Positions 51,465 through 62,578 of a stretch of 64,000 nt of DNA are shown piece by piece; positions within the stretch are counted from its first letter, which is position 1; the number at the start of each line of letters is the position of its first letter. The notes beneath the pieces were generated by a model. It saw nothing but the letters and a program-made list of their open reading frames with translations. It was not told where the DNA came from and made no database searches. A program made the position numbers and the translations under genes. The DNA comes from JABFXX01 sp036489755 (GTDB lineage Bacteria > Myxococcota_A > Polyangia > Haliangiales > Haliangiaceae): NCBI GenBank assembly GCA_036489755.1, contig DASXFD010000046.1, positions 50,163 through 114,162 of the forward strand. Direction: 5' to 3'.

Positions 51465-51916
51465 AGCTTCTGGCGATTCGGGACGAGCTTGTCGACGAGC
51501 TTGTCGAGCTCTTCGACGGCGGCTTCGCTGGCCTTGTCGAGCGTCTCGCCCGAGCACAGCCGCGCGCTCCACACGAGCTTGTCTCGATACTTGTATTCGG
51601 TGTGAACGGCCGACATCGCCATGCAGTGGATCTTCGCGCGCGTCACCTGCCACGGCGCTTTGGCGAGATCGCTCTTGAGCGCTTCGAAGTCATCGTGCGG
51701 CACGCAGCCCGACTCGGGCTTCGCGCCGGCGGTCGTGTCTGCGGTGGCCCAGCCGCCGCTCGCGTAGATCGTCGTCGTTTGCTGCTGGGCGGGCGTGCCC
51801 ATCTTGATCCGATCGACTTGGACGAGCGCCGGGCCCGTGGCCGCGCATGCCTTTGCCGGCGGCTCGGCAGCTGCGGTGGTCGACCAGAGGAGCGTGAGCG
51901 CCGCGAGCTTCCACAT
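51461..51916 (-). CDS. Hypothetical secreted protein, 151 aa
   Basis: The signal peptide MWKLAALTLLWSTTAAA should be cleaved before EPP. The mature protein has several Cys (KACAATG, SGCVPHDD, KIHCMAM, RLCSGET), which could form disulfides, and a helical C-terminus of the type EELDKLVDKLVP. No family recognised. CATAGT ends six bases before the ATG at 51916. The stop codon overlaps that of rnc, and the PfkB-like gene lies 26 bases upstream on the same strand. Confidence 0.7.
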   Translation of the reverse strand: MWKLAALTLLWSTTAAAEPPAKACAATGPALVQVDRIKMGTPAQQQTTTIYASGGWATADTTAGAKPESGCVPHDDFEALKSDLAKAPWQVTRAKIHCMAMSAVHTEYKYRDKLVWSARLCSGETLDKASEAAVEELDKLVDKLVPNRQKL

Positions 51917-51942
51917 GCGCGGACTATGGCACGAGCCCGAGG

Positions 51943-52845
51943 TCAGCGCCGCGTTCGCACGAGCGCGAGGACGTCGTCGCGCGACGGCATCGCCGACCAC
52001 GCGCCGAGCCCCGACAGCGACAGCGCGGCCGCCGCCGCGGCGAGCTCGATGCAGCGCGCGAACGGAAGCTCGCTGAGCAGCGCCGCCGCGAACGCGCCGT
52101 GAAACACCGAGCCGGCGCCGTACGCGTCGAGCACCTCGGACGGAAACGCCGGGCATTGCACGACCTGGTCGCCGTGGCGGCCGATCGCGCCTTTTTCACC
52201 GAGCGTGATCACGACGGCGCGCGGGCCGAGCGCGAGGATCTCGTCGAGCGCATCGGTCAGCTCGCCGCGCGGCGCGAGCTCGGAGGCGGCGCGCTCCGAC
52301 GCGATCAAGATGTCGCTCGCCGAGATCAGCTCGGCGGTGCCATCGCGCAGCTCGGCGACGTCGAGAATCACCGGCGCCTTCTGCGCGCGCGCGACGTCGG
52401 CCGCGCGCAGCTGGTTCATCGGCGACGTCGCATCGATCAAGAGCGCCTGCGCGCCGTCGACCGAGGCGTTCGCGTCGAACGAGACCGGCTCGCCGAGCTC
52501 GCCCGCGAACCGTGCGCGCAACACGCCGTCGGCCGCGGTCGTCACGATCTCGCACGGCGACGTGCCGACCGCGCGCAACAGCTCGACGTCGATGCCGGCG
52601 TCGTGGAGCGCCGTGCGCGCGAGCTGGCCCAACAGGTCCGCGCCGTGGGTGCCGGCGGCGCGCCCGCGGCAACCCAGCTTGATCGCCGCCCGCAGCGCGA
52701 CCGCGATGCCCGGCGCCGGGGCCGTGGCAAGTGCGGCAACTTCTGCCGGCGGAGCCGCGCTATGGGGCAGGTTCGGTGCCAAGCCCGAGATCGCAACCCC
52801 GATACGTCCGAGGCCAACGACCAAAGGAGCTCTCACTTCGCGCAT
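51943..52845 (-). CDS. PfkB-family carbohydrate kinase-like protein with altered catalytic motif, 300 aa
   Basis: The ribokinase-fold pattern is visible: VVGLGRIGVAI at the N-terminus, RAAIKLGCRG, LIDATSP, VVITLGEKGAIG and the C-terminal signature. That signature reads DAYGAGS (240-246), where the family has D-T-x-G-A-G-D. The catalytic Asp is replaced by Ser246, so phosphotransfer may be lost or altered. The protein may have become a sugar-binding regulator, or a compensating residue may exist. The ATG at 52845 is preferred over a GTG at 52866, because the family N-terminus then starts normally. Confidence 0.8.
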   Translation of the reverse strand: MREVRAPLVVGLGRIGVAISGLAPNLPHSAAPPAEVAALATAPAPGIAVALRAAIKLGCRGRAAGTHGADLLGQLARTALHDAGIDVELLRAVGTSPCEIVTTAADGVLRARFAGELGEPVSFDANASVDGAQALLIDATSPMNQLRAADVARAQKAPVILDVAELRDGTAELISASDILIASERAASELAPRGELTDALDEILALGPRAVVITLGEKGAIGRHGDQVVQCPAFPSEVLDAYGAGSVFHGAFAAALLSELPFARCIELAAAAAALSLSGLGAWSAMPSRDDVLALVRTRR

Positions 52846-52900
52846 AATAACAGTGCGCCGCTCCACGCGAAAGTGCTGGGGAGACCCGCGCTTCTGGTGC

Positions 52901-52906
52901 TAGGTT
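52901..52906 (+). promoter_or_regulatory. -10-like box TAGGTT before the ECF sigma gene
   Basis: TG-C-TAGGTT reads as an extended -10 element, 12 bases before the ATG at 52919. It supports transcription of the sigma/anti-sigma operon from here. Confidence 0.4.
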
Positions 52907-52918
52907 TCGTCCTCGCCG

Positions 52919-53590
52919 ATGACGTCTCGACCCGGGCAACGCGGAGAGACCGATCCAGGTCCAACCGACGAACACGGGGACCACGTGACCGAGACTGCCA
53001 TCGACTCGATTCCGCCGCCGGCCCTTGCCGAGCCGCGCCCGCGCGTGTCGGGCTCTCTATCCGATGATGCCGAGCTGATCGCCGCATGCCGGCGCGGCGA
53101 AGCGCGCGCGATGGAGATGCTCTATCACCAGTTCAAGCGCCGCGTGTTTGGCATGGCGCACCGGATCGTCGGGCCGAACGACGCCGAAGAAGTGGCGCAG
53201 GAAGTGTTCGTTCGCGTGTTCCGCGGGCTCGCTGCGTTTCGCGGCGACTCCGCGCTGTCGACATGGATCTATCGTTTGACCGTGAACGCGTCGCTGTCGC
53301 ATCTGGCGCGCCGAGGCCGGCGCCAGGAAGTCAGTGACGAGTCGTTGGCCGAGGTCGCCGCGCCGCCCGAGACGACGCGCGATCCCGGTCTCGCGAGCCG
53401 GATCGAAGCGGCGCTCCAAACGCTGCCACCCGGCTATCGCGCCATCCTCGTGCTCCACGACGTCGAGGGCTTGTCGCACGAAGAGTGCGCGTCGATCCTC
53501 GAGTGCCGCGTCGGCACCTGCAAGTCTCAGCTCCACAAGGCGCGCGCGCGCATGCGCGAGCTGCTCGGCCCGATCGGAGAACGCTCGTGA
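52919..53590 (+). CDS. ECF-type RNA polymerase sigma factor, 223 aa
   Basis: Sigma region 2 covers about residues 57-130 (RRVFGMAHRIVGPNDAEEVAQEVFVRVFRG, in two pieces). Region 4 lies at about 150-215 (LPPGYRAILVLHDVEGLSHEE, then RVGTCKSQLHKARARMRELL). Region 3 is missing, as in all ECF factors. A GTG at 52985, preceded by GGGGA, is an alternative start that would give 201 residues and still include both domains. The stop overlaps the next GTG as GTGA, coupling it to its anti-sigma factor. Confidence 0.93.
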   Translation: MTSRPGQRGETDPGPTDEHGDHVTETAIDSIPPPALAEPRPRVSGSLSDDAELIAACRRGEARAMEMLYHQFKRRVFGMAHRIVGPNDAEEVAQEVFVRVFRGLAAFRGDSALSTWIYRLTVNASLSHLARRGRRQEVSDESLAEVAAPPETTRDPGLASRIEAALQTLPPGYRAILVLHDVEGLSHEECASILECRVGTCKSQLHKARARMRELLGPIGERS

Positions 53591-54330
53591 TTTGTGATGA
53601 CGCTCGCGCGAAGCTGACCGCGTACCTCGACGGAGAGCTCGAGGGCGATCGCGGCAGCGCGATCCGCGGTCACCTGCGCGGCTGCGAGATGTGTCGCAAC
53701 CTGGCCGCCGACGAGGCCGCGCTCCGCGACGGCCTGCGCGCGCTGCCGCCGCTCGATCCGCCGCACTCGCTGTGGACCAACATCCAACACCGGCTCGCCG
53801 CCGAAGAAGTCGCCGATTCCGATCGGCCGGCATGGCGGCGCGCGCTCGCGAGGTTCGCCGCGCGCTGGCGTCCGCTCGCTCCGCAGCTCGCGCTCGGCAG
53901 TGCCGCGCTCGCGGTGGCCGTGTTCGTGCTCGCACTTCGCTATCGCGCGAGCGAGCAGCCCGGTACGACGTTCGCGATGCCGGCGCTGCCGCCGATCCAG
54001 CAATCGGTCGCGACGGCACCGACGACCATTGAAGGCGACGTCACCGCCGAGCTCGCCGCCGACGCGGCGCGCAAGACCGCGAGTTATCGCCAGGCCGCCG
54101 AGGAGCTCGTGAGCTTCGCGGTCGCGAAGCGCGACTCGTGGACCGACGATCGCAAGGCCGTGTTCGACAGCAAGCTCGCCGCGTTCCGCAAGGACGCCGT
54201 GGCGGCGCCGACCGACCGCGCGCGCGACAAGATCTACCGGCAGATGCGATCGTACCTGCAAGACGTCGCGATCCGCGACGTCGTCACGGCGAACGACCGC
54301 AAGCTCGCCGGGACGCGAGGGGCCCCGTGA
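53587..54330 (+). CDS. Membrane-bound zinc-finger anti-sigma factor, 247 aa
   Basis: The N-terminus has a ZAS motif, with Cys3, then His29, Cys33 and Cys36 in HLRGCEMC. One membrane helix follows (about 100-119, QLALGSAALAVAVFVLALRY), and the remaining 130 residues are periplasmic, helical and charged. It would hold the upstream sigma factor inactive at the inner membrane until an envelope signal arrives. GTG start, overlapping the sigma stop; its own stop overlaps the next start in the same way. Confidence 0.9.
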   Translation: MICDDARAKLTAYLDGELEGDRGSAIRGHLRGCEMCRNLAADEAALRDGLRALPPLDPPHSLWTNIQHRLAAEEVADSDRPAWRRALARFAARWRPLAPQLALGSAALAVAVFVLALRYRASEQPGTTFAMPALPPIQQSVATAPTTIEGDVTAELAADAARKTASYRQAAEELVSFAVAKRDSWTDDRKAVFDSKLAAFRKDAVAAPTDRARDKIYRQMRSYLQDVAIRDVVTANDRKLAGTRGAP

Positions 54331-55286
54331 AGGTCGCCATCACACTGGCTGCGCTGTGCTGCGTGCCGGCGCTCGCGTTCGCCGACGGCAAAGGCTCGGG
54401 CTCGGGCTCGGGCAACGCCGTCCAGCACGCGGTCATCGAGATCAAGCCGGTGCCGGGCCATCCATTCAAGGAGCTCGCGATCGAGAACCCGCTCGGTGAC
54501 ATTCGCGTCGAAGGTCACGACGGCGACAGCATCACCGTCGAGACGTGGAAGTTCGGTCCCGACGAGGACGTGCTCGATCGGCTGCGCGTCTCGCTCGTGC
54601 CGAACCCGGATGGCACCGTGCACCTGATGACGACGGCCGACGGCGGCCGCGAGGTCAAGCCGGTCTCTCGCTCGGCGGTGCGCATCGACGTCGTGATCCA
54701 CGCGCCGCGCAACACTCGCATCGATGCCGGCGTGTCGAGCGGCAAGCTCGTGATGGCCAACCTCGACGCCGGCGGCGAGCTCGATACGTCGTCGGGCCCG
54801 ATCCAGGTCAACAACGTCTCCGGCGAGCTGTTCACGCACACCGTGTCGGGCAAGACGTCGATCGCGCAGGCGTTCGGGTCGATCGATGCGGCGACCGTGA
54901 GCTCCGATCTCGTGCTCGATACGATCGGCGGCGACCGGCTGGTCGCGTCGGCGAGCAAGGGCCAGATCGACGGGCGCCGCGTGCGCTCGCGCGAGATCGA
55001 GCTGACCACGACCGACGGCCGCATCTCGCTCGAAGGCGAGCTCGCGCTGACCGGGCACATGGTGATCTCGAGCCTGCACGGCGACATCGACGTGCGGCTG
55101 CGCAGCCACGGCGCAGGCACCGTCCGCGCGCGCGGCGTGAAGGTGGATTTCGGCGGCGTCCCGGTCGTGCGGCAGGGTGATTGGGCGATGGCGACGATCG
55201 GTCATGCGCCGATGCCGATGAGTGCGGCGGCGATGGTCGAGCTGCAGTCGCGGTTCGCGAACGTGCAGTTCGCGATCGTCCAGTAA
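54327..55286 (+). CDS. Secreted DUF4097-type beta-helix-like protein, 319 aa
   Basis: A signal peptide ending in ALAFA precedes a Gly-Ser linker (GSGSGSG) and a repetitive beta region. Repeat blocks include GDIRVEGHDGDSITVE, SGKLVMANLDAGGELDTSS, SGPIQVNN, SGKTSIAQ and DGRISLEGELALTG. This matches the DUF4097 (putative adhesin) family, predicted to form a beta-solenoid outside the cytoplasm. Coupled by a GTGA overlap to the anti-sigma gene, so it may be the output or sensor of this envelope-stress unit. Molecular role unknown. Confidence 0.85.
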   Translation: MKVAITLAALCCVPALAFADGKGSGSGSGNAVQHAVIEIKPVPGHPFKELAIENPLGDIRVEGHDGDSITVETWKFGPDEDVLDRLRVSLVPNPDGTVHLMTTADGGREVKPVSRSAVRIDVVIHAPRNTRIDAGVSSGKLVMANLDAGGELDTSSGPIQVNNVSGELFTHTVSGKTSIAQAFGSIDAATVSSDLVLDTIGGDRLVASASKGQIDGRRVRSREIELTTTDGRISLEGELALTGHMVISSLHGDIDVRLRSHGAGTVRARGVKVDFGGVPVVRQGDWAMATIGHAPMPMSAAAMVELQSRFANVQFAIVQ

Positions 55287-55298
55287 CGAGTCTCGGGG

Positions 55299-55304
55299 TA
55301 GGCT
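55299..55304 (+). promoter_or_regulatory. -10-like box TAGGCT before the 55312 gene
   Basis: Identical to the TAGGCT before the gene at 644 and ends seven bases before the ATG. No Shine-Dalgarno sequence is present. Confidence 0.45.
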
Positions 55305-55311
55305 GGATCGC

Positions 55312-55890
55312 ATGGATGATCCGGTTCCCGCACGCGTTCGCGAGTACGCCGACCAGGCGGTCGCTTACGTCAAGCGCGCACTCGGCGTCACCCTCGAGTA
55401 CGACAGCGACACGCTGCCCTTGCTCGATCATTATCTACGCTCGGCCGAGGGCACGCAGGGCGCGACGCAACAGCTCGTGATCGCGACGGCGGGCTCGTAT
55501 TTCGGCGAGGTCGTGCGGCGCCGGCTGGGCGGGCGCTGGGAAATGTCGGGCGACGAGTCGGATTGGCGGGTCGTCCTGCCCACCGGGCTCAACTTTTCGC
55601 CGGTGGGGTTTGCCGCCTCGGCGATCGCGCAGGCCGACGTCGACGACTTCGACTGCGAGCTCGACTCGCCGGCGCGGATGCGCCCGTACGTCGAGCAGAC
55701 GCTTTCGCGGATGGGCGAGGTGTCCGTCGCCGAGTACTACTCGCTGTGCGGGCGGCTCGACACGCTCGAGCACGTCCACGAGGTGCTGGTCGCGGTCGCA
55801 TCGCAGATGCTGGGCCAGGACCCGGACTCGACCGATGACGCAGCTGCACCAGAGCCGGTCGCCGACGAGCCATCGGGCAGCGTGAACTGA
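55312..55890 (+). CDS. Hypothetical acidic cytoplasmic protein, 192 aa
   Basis: No family recognised. The N-terminal half has ALGVTLEYDSDTLPLLDHYL, then LVIATAGSYFGEVVRRRLGGRW, a two-domain pattern seen in several uncharacterised bacterial proteins. The middle has WRVVLPTGLNFSPVGFA. The C-terminal 25 residues are acidic and disordered (DSTDDAAAPEPVADE). No signal peptide or membrane segment. It is 15 bases upstream of the large HEAT-repeat protein and may be expressed with it. Confidence 0.7.
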   Translation: MDDPVPARVREYADQAVAYVKRALGVTLEYDSDTLPLLDHYLRSAEGTQGATQQLVIATAGSYFGEVVRRRLGGRWEMSGDESDWRVVLPTGLNFSPVGFAASAIAQADVDDFDCELDSPARMRPYVEQTLSRMGEVSVAEYYSLCGRLDTLEHVHEVLVAVASQMLGQDPDSTDDAAAPEPVADEPSGSVN

Positions 55891-55905
55891 CGCGGATCGC
55901 GTGAT

Positions 55906-58644
<2,739 letters not shown>

Positions 58645-58648
58645 CGAC

Positions 58649-58672
58649 CGGTTTCGGGTATGCTCGAAACCG
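58649..58672 (+). promoter_or_regulatory. Perfect 8-bp inverted repeat flanking a -10 box
   Basis: CGGTTTCG (58649-58656) and CGAAACCG (58665-58672) flank an eight-base spacer, GGTATGCT, that contains the -10-like TATGCT. The ATG of the phosphoesterase is three bases after the right arm. A dimeric repressor bound here would block the promoter; in RNA, only the right arm would remain. Confidence 0.55.
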
Positions 58673-58675
58673 CGG

Positions 58676-59407
<732 letters not shown>

Positions 59408-59421
59408 GCACGGCCGGCGCG

Positions 59422-61449
59422 CTACGGCTCGTCGCCGAGCGCCGACTTCGCGAAGCCCATCGGCGTCTCGCGCGCGGCCTCGAACGTCGCCTGATCGATC
59501 GAGCCCGCGATCCACATGCCGTGCAGCACGACCTCGACGCGCGCCCGGCTGTCGGCGTCGAGCCCGCCGGCGCGGCGAATGCGGCGGCTCATCGAGTGTG
59601 GCTCGGACGTCAGCGCCGCGAGGAACGCGGCCTGGCGAATCGTCAGCGCGCTCGCGGGCTCGTCGAACCAGTAGTGCGCGGCGGCGCCGAGGCCGAACAG
59701 GTGCGGCCCGAGCTCGATCACGTTGAGATAGCGCTCGAGGATCGTCGCCTTGTCGAGGCGCGCTTCGAGCCGCCAGGTCAGGATCGCTTCCTGGAGCTTG
59801 CGGTCGAGCGTGCGGCGCTGCGTGAGGAATGCGTTCTTGACGAGCTGCTGGCTGATCGTCGAGCCGCCGCGCGCGATCGTGCGATCGCGCAGATCGATCT
59901 CGAGGCTCTTCGCGATCTGCGCGACGTCGAAGCCGTGGTGATCGTAGAACCGCGCGTCCTCGGCGGCGACGAACGCGGCCGGCACGTGCGAAGGCAGCCG
60001 GCGCAGCTCGACCCAGTTCGGCGTGCCCTTGCCGATGCGCGCGCGCGAGCCGTCGGCGAACGTGTGATCGACGGCGGTCGCGAGCGCGGTGGCATCGGCG
60101 GCCGGCGGCTCCGCCGACACGTCGCAGTGGTTCGCGAGGTCGGTCGCGAGCGAGACGCCATCGCCGAGCGGCGCCGCGAGATCGATCGCGACGTGCGCGT
60201 GCGCGCCGAACGTGCCGGTCATCGTCATGCCGTCGAGCGGGCCGCGCAGCTCGATCGGCAGTGCGGCGAGCAGGTCCATGCACGGCGCTGACGCCAGCGC
60301 GACGTCGAGCGCGCCCGACATCGGTTGGCCGCGCCGCAGCCAGCCCGAGAGCGTCCAGTGCGCGGCGCCGATATCGATGCCGACGTGATCGAGCGCGAGC
60401 GCTTCGGGGCCGACGAGAAACGTGCCGCGAATCGCGGTGGTGACCGTGATCGGCTGCTCGCCGAGCATCTTGTGCGACAGCCGCACGCGCTCGAGCGTGC
60501 CGTCGCCGGAGATCGACAGCGAGTGCGCGGCGGCATCGCGCGCGAGCTCGAGCGTGCCGGTCGCGTACGCATCGTCGACGCCGATCGCATGCGGGAAGAA
60601 GCCGCCGAACGCGGCGAGCGGGACGTGATCGCCGCGGACGACGAGGCGACCGGGCGAGGCGAGCTCGGCCGCGATCGGACGAGCGACGCCACCGTCGTCG
60701 AGCGACGCCCGCACCTCGAGCGGACCGCCGGCGACGAGCCGGCCGATCGCGACGTCGTGCAGCGCGATCGTGCCCGCGGGCGCGTGGATCGTGCCGGTGC
60801 CGGCGACCGCGAGCACGCGGCCGAACGCGACGTGCGGCAACGCGACCTCGGCGGCACTCCGCGCGAGCACGAGCTCGCCGTGAACGTCGCCGACCGTGCC
60901 GTGTGCGCGCAACGCGCCGGTGATCACGCGCACGCCGCCCGCGTCGGGCACGAGCTCGACGTCGTCGGCTTCGACCTCGCCGACCCCCGCGATGTGCGCG
61001 ACCAGCGAGCCGGAGCTGACGACGATGCGGCGCAGCCGAGTCGCCGCGCTCGCGTGATTGCTCGCGCCGCCGCCGGTCGTCGGCGACGCCGGCTTGACGA
61101 GCCGCCGCACGAGGCGTGCGAGGTCGCTGTCGCCATCGGGCGAGACGTCGATGCTGACGCGCGGGCCGGCGACGCGGATCTCGTCGGCGCCGAGCTGGCC
61201 GGAGAACAGCGAGCCCGCCGCGATCGACGCCTCGACCGAATCCGAGGCGAATAGCGAGCCGAGCGCGACGTCGACGAGCCGCACGCGGCCGCTCAAGTCC
61301 GCATCGACGCCGCCGATCATGGCCGGCACGCCGGCCGCGCGGCCGAGGTGATCGACCACAGCCGCCGTTCGCGCGTGCACGATTGCAGCCGCGCCGCACG
61401 GGACGCCGATCGCGGCGAGTGCCGTCGCGGCGAGCAGGCGAGACGTCAT
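59422..61449 (-). CDS. AsmA-like domain fused to GT51 peptidoglycan glycosyltransferase, 675 aa
   Basis: A signal/anchor helix (about 3-25) is followed by some 400 residues of repetitive beta strands resembling AsmA/DUF-type lipid-transport domains, for example VDADLSGRVRLVDVALGSLF. From about 490 there is a GT51 transglycosylase. It has AAEDARFYDHHG with catalytic E497, GGSTISQQLVKN, and ILERYLN with E572. There is no transpeptidase domain, so it would polymerise lipid II into glycan strands at the inner-membrane periplasmic face only. Start overlaps the ddl stop by one base. AsmA-GT51 fusions are unusual compared with ordinary MtgA. Confidence 0.88.
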   Translation of the reverse strand: MTSRLLAATALAAIGVPCGAAAIVHARTAAVVDHLGRAAGVPAMIGGVDADLSGRVRLVDVALGSLFASDSVEASIAAGSLFSGQLGADEIRVAGPRVSIDVSPDGDSDLARLVRRLVKPASPTTGGGASNHASAATRLRRIVVSSGSLVAHIAGVGEVEADDVELVPDAGGVRVITGALRAHGTVGDVHGELVLARSAAEVALPHVAFGRVLAVAGTGTIHAPAGTIALHDVAIGRLVAGGPLEVRASLDDGGVARPIAAELASPGRLVVRGDHVPLAAFGGFFPHAIGVDDAYATGTLELARDAAAHSLSISGDGTLERVRLSHKMLGEQPITVTTAIRGTFLVGPEALALDHVGIDIGAAHWTLSGWLRRGQPMSGALDVALASAPCMDLLAALPIELRGPLDGMTMTGTFGAHAHVAIDLAAPLGDGVSLATDLANHCDVSAEPPAADATALATAVDHTFADGSRARIGKGTPNWVELRRLPSHVPAAFVAAEDARFYDHHGFDVAQIAKSLEIDLRDRTIARGGSTISQQLVKNAFLTQRRTLDRKLQEAILTWRLEARLDKATILERYLNVIELGPHLFGLGAAAHYWFDEPASALTIRQAAFLAALTSEPHSMSRRIRRAGGLDADSRARVEVVLHGMWIAGSIDQATFEAARETPMGFAKSALGDEP

Positions 61450-62444
61450 CAGTGCAGCGCGTCCGCTTCGCGGCGATCGTCGCCGATGTACTGGCGCTGC
61501 ACGACGCGGCGCTCGCCGCGGCCGCGGCGCGAAGCCAGCGTCGCACCGGCGAGCATCAGCTCGCACAGCTCGCCGAACGAGATGCCGGCGGCGTCGGCGA
61601 TCTTGGGGAGCAGGCTCGTCGGCGTGAGCCCGGGCACCGTGTTGACCTCGAGCACGAACTCGTTGCCCGACTCGCTGACGATCATGTCGACGCGACTCGC
61701 GCCGCGGCAACCGAGCGACGCGTGCGCGCGCAACGCCTGCGCGAGCACGCCGCGGTAACGCTCCGGCGACAGCCGCGGCGGCACGAAGTACTCGGTCGCG
61801 CCTTTCGTGTACTTGTTCTGATAGTCGTAGAAGCCGGCGCGCGGCGCGATCTCGACGGCGCCGAGCGCACGATTGTCGAGGATCGCGACCGAGACTTCCA
61901 TCCCGGCGATGAAGCGCTCGACGAGCACCTCGTCGTCGAAGCACAGCGCGCGCTCGATCGCGGGCGCGAGCTCGGCCGCGTCGCGCACGATCGTCACGCC
62001 GACCGAGCTGCCCTCGCGGATCGGCTTGACGACGCACGGCAGGCCGAAGTCGCCGTGGACCGCCGCGAGGTCGGCCGTATCGGCGGCCGTGAGCGTGTAG
62101 TACGCGGGCGTCGGCAGGTTGTGGAGCCGGAACAGCTCCTTGGCCTTGCCCTTGTGCATCGCGAGCGCCGATGCGAGCACGTCGGAGCCGGTGTACGGGA
62201 TGCCGAGCATCTCGAGCACGCCCTGGACGCACCCGTCCTCGCCCATGCGGCCGTGCAGGGCCACGAATGCGACGTCGGGCTGCTCCTGGCGAAGCGCCAC
62301 GTCGAGGTCACCATCGACGTAGATCGGGATCGCGTCGTGGCCACGCTCGCGCAGGGCCACCAGCACCGCTTCACCCGTCCGCAGGGACACTTCGCGCTCG
62401 CTCGACAACCCCCCGAGCAAGACTCCGATCTTTGGCGACTGCAT
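61449..62444 (-). CDS. ddl: D-alanine--D-alanine ligase
   Basis: ATP-grasp enzyme making D-Ala-D-Ala for peptidoglycan precursors. The N-terminal GVLLGGLSSEREVSL, HGRMGEDG, the PCVVKPIREGSSVGV loop, the EVLVERFIAGMEVSV stretch and the C-terminal EVNTVPGLTPTSLLP are all canonical. 331 residues. AGGAG lies seven bases before the ATG. It overlaps the glycosyltransferase gene by one base, forming a two-gene cell-wall operon. Confidence 0.97.
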   Translation of the reverse strand: MQSPKIGVLLGGLSSEREVSLRTGEAVLVALRERGHDAIPIYVDGDLDVALRQEQPDVAFVALHGRMGEDGCVQGVLEMLGIPYTGSDVLASALAMHKGKAKELFRLHNLPTPAYYTLTAADTADLAAVHGDFGLPCVVKPIREGSSVGVTIVRDAAELAPAIERALCFDDEVLVERFIAGMEVSVAILDNRALGAVEIAPRAGFYDYQNKYTKGATEYFVPPRLSPERYRGVLAQALRAHASLGCRGASRVDMIVSESGNEFVLEVNTVPGLTPTSLLPKIADAAGISFGELCELMLAGATLASRRGRGERRVVQRQYIGDDRREADALH

Positions 62445-62516
62445 CGTACGACTCCTTGTTTCGGACATGAAACGCTGCACGTTACCGTCCGTATTTCGAA
62501 CGTACGGGGCGTGGAT

Positions 62517-62538
62517 CCGCCGGGCAAATTTCCGGCGG
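62517..62538 (+). repeat. Seven-base GC inverted repeat upstream of the HARE-HTH gene
   Basis: CCGCCGG (62517-62523) and CCGGCGG (62532-62538) are separated by GCAAATTT. It lies in the 134-base gap between divergent ddl and the next gene, immediately before the TTGACG -35. It may be an operator or a chance GC palindrome. Confidence 0.4.
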
Positions 62539-62540
62539 GG

Positions 62541-62570
62541 TTGACGATCCTTCGACGGGCGGGGTACGAA
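62541..62570 (+). promoter_or_regulatory. Promoter TTGACG-18-TACGAA of the HARE-HTH gene
   Basis: TTGACG (62541-62546), an 18-base spacer and TACGAA (62565-62570). The -10 ends eight bases before the ATG, again with no ribosome site, giving a leaderless message. Confidence 0.5.
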
Positions 62571-62578
62571 GCGGCCAG

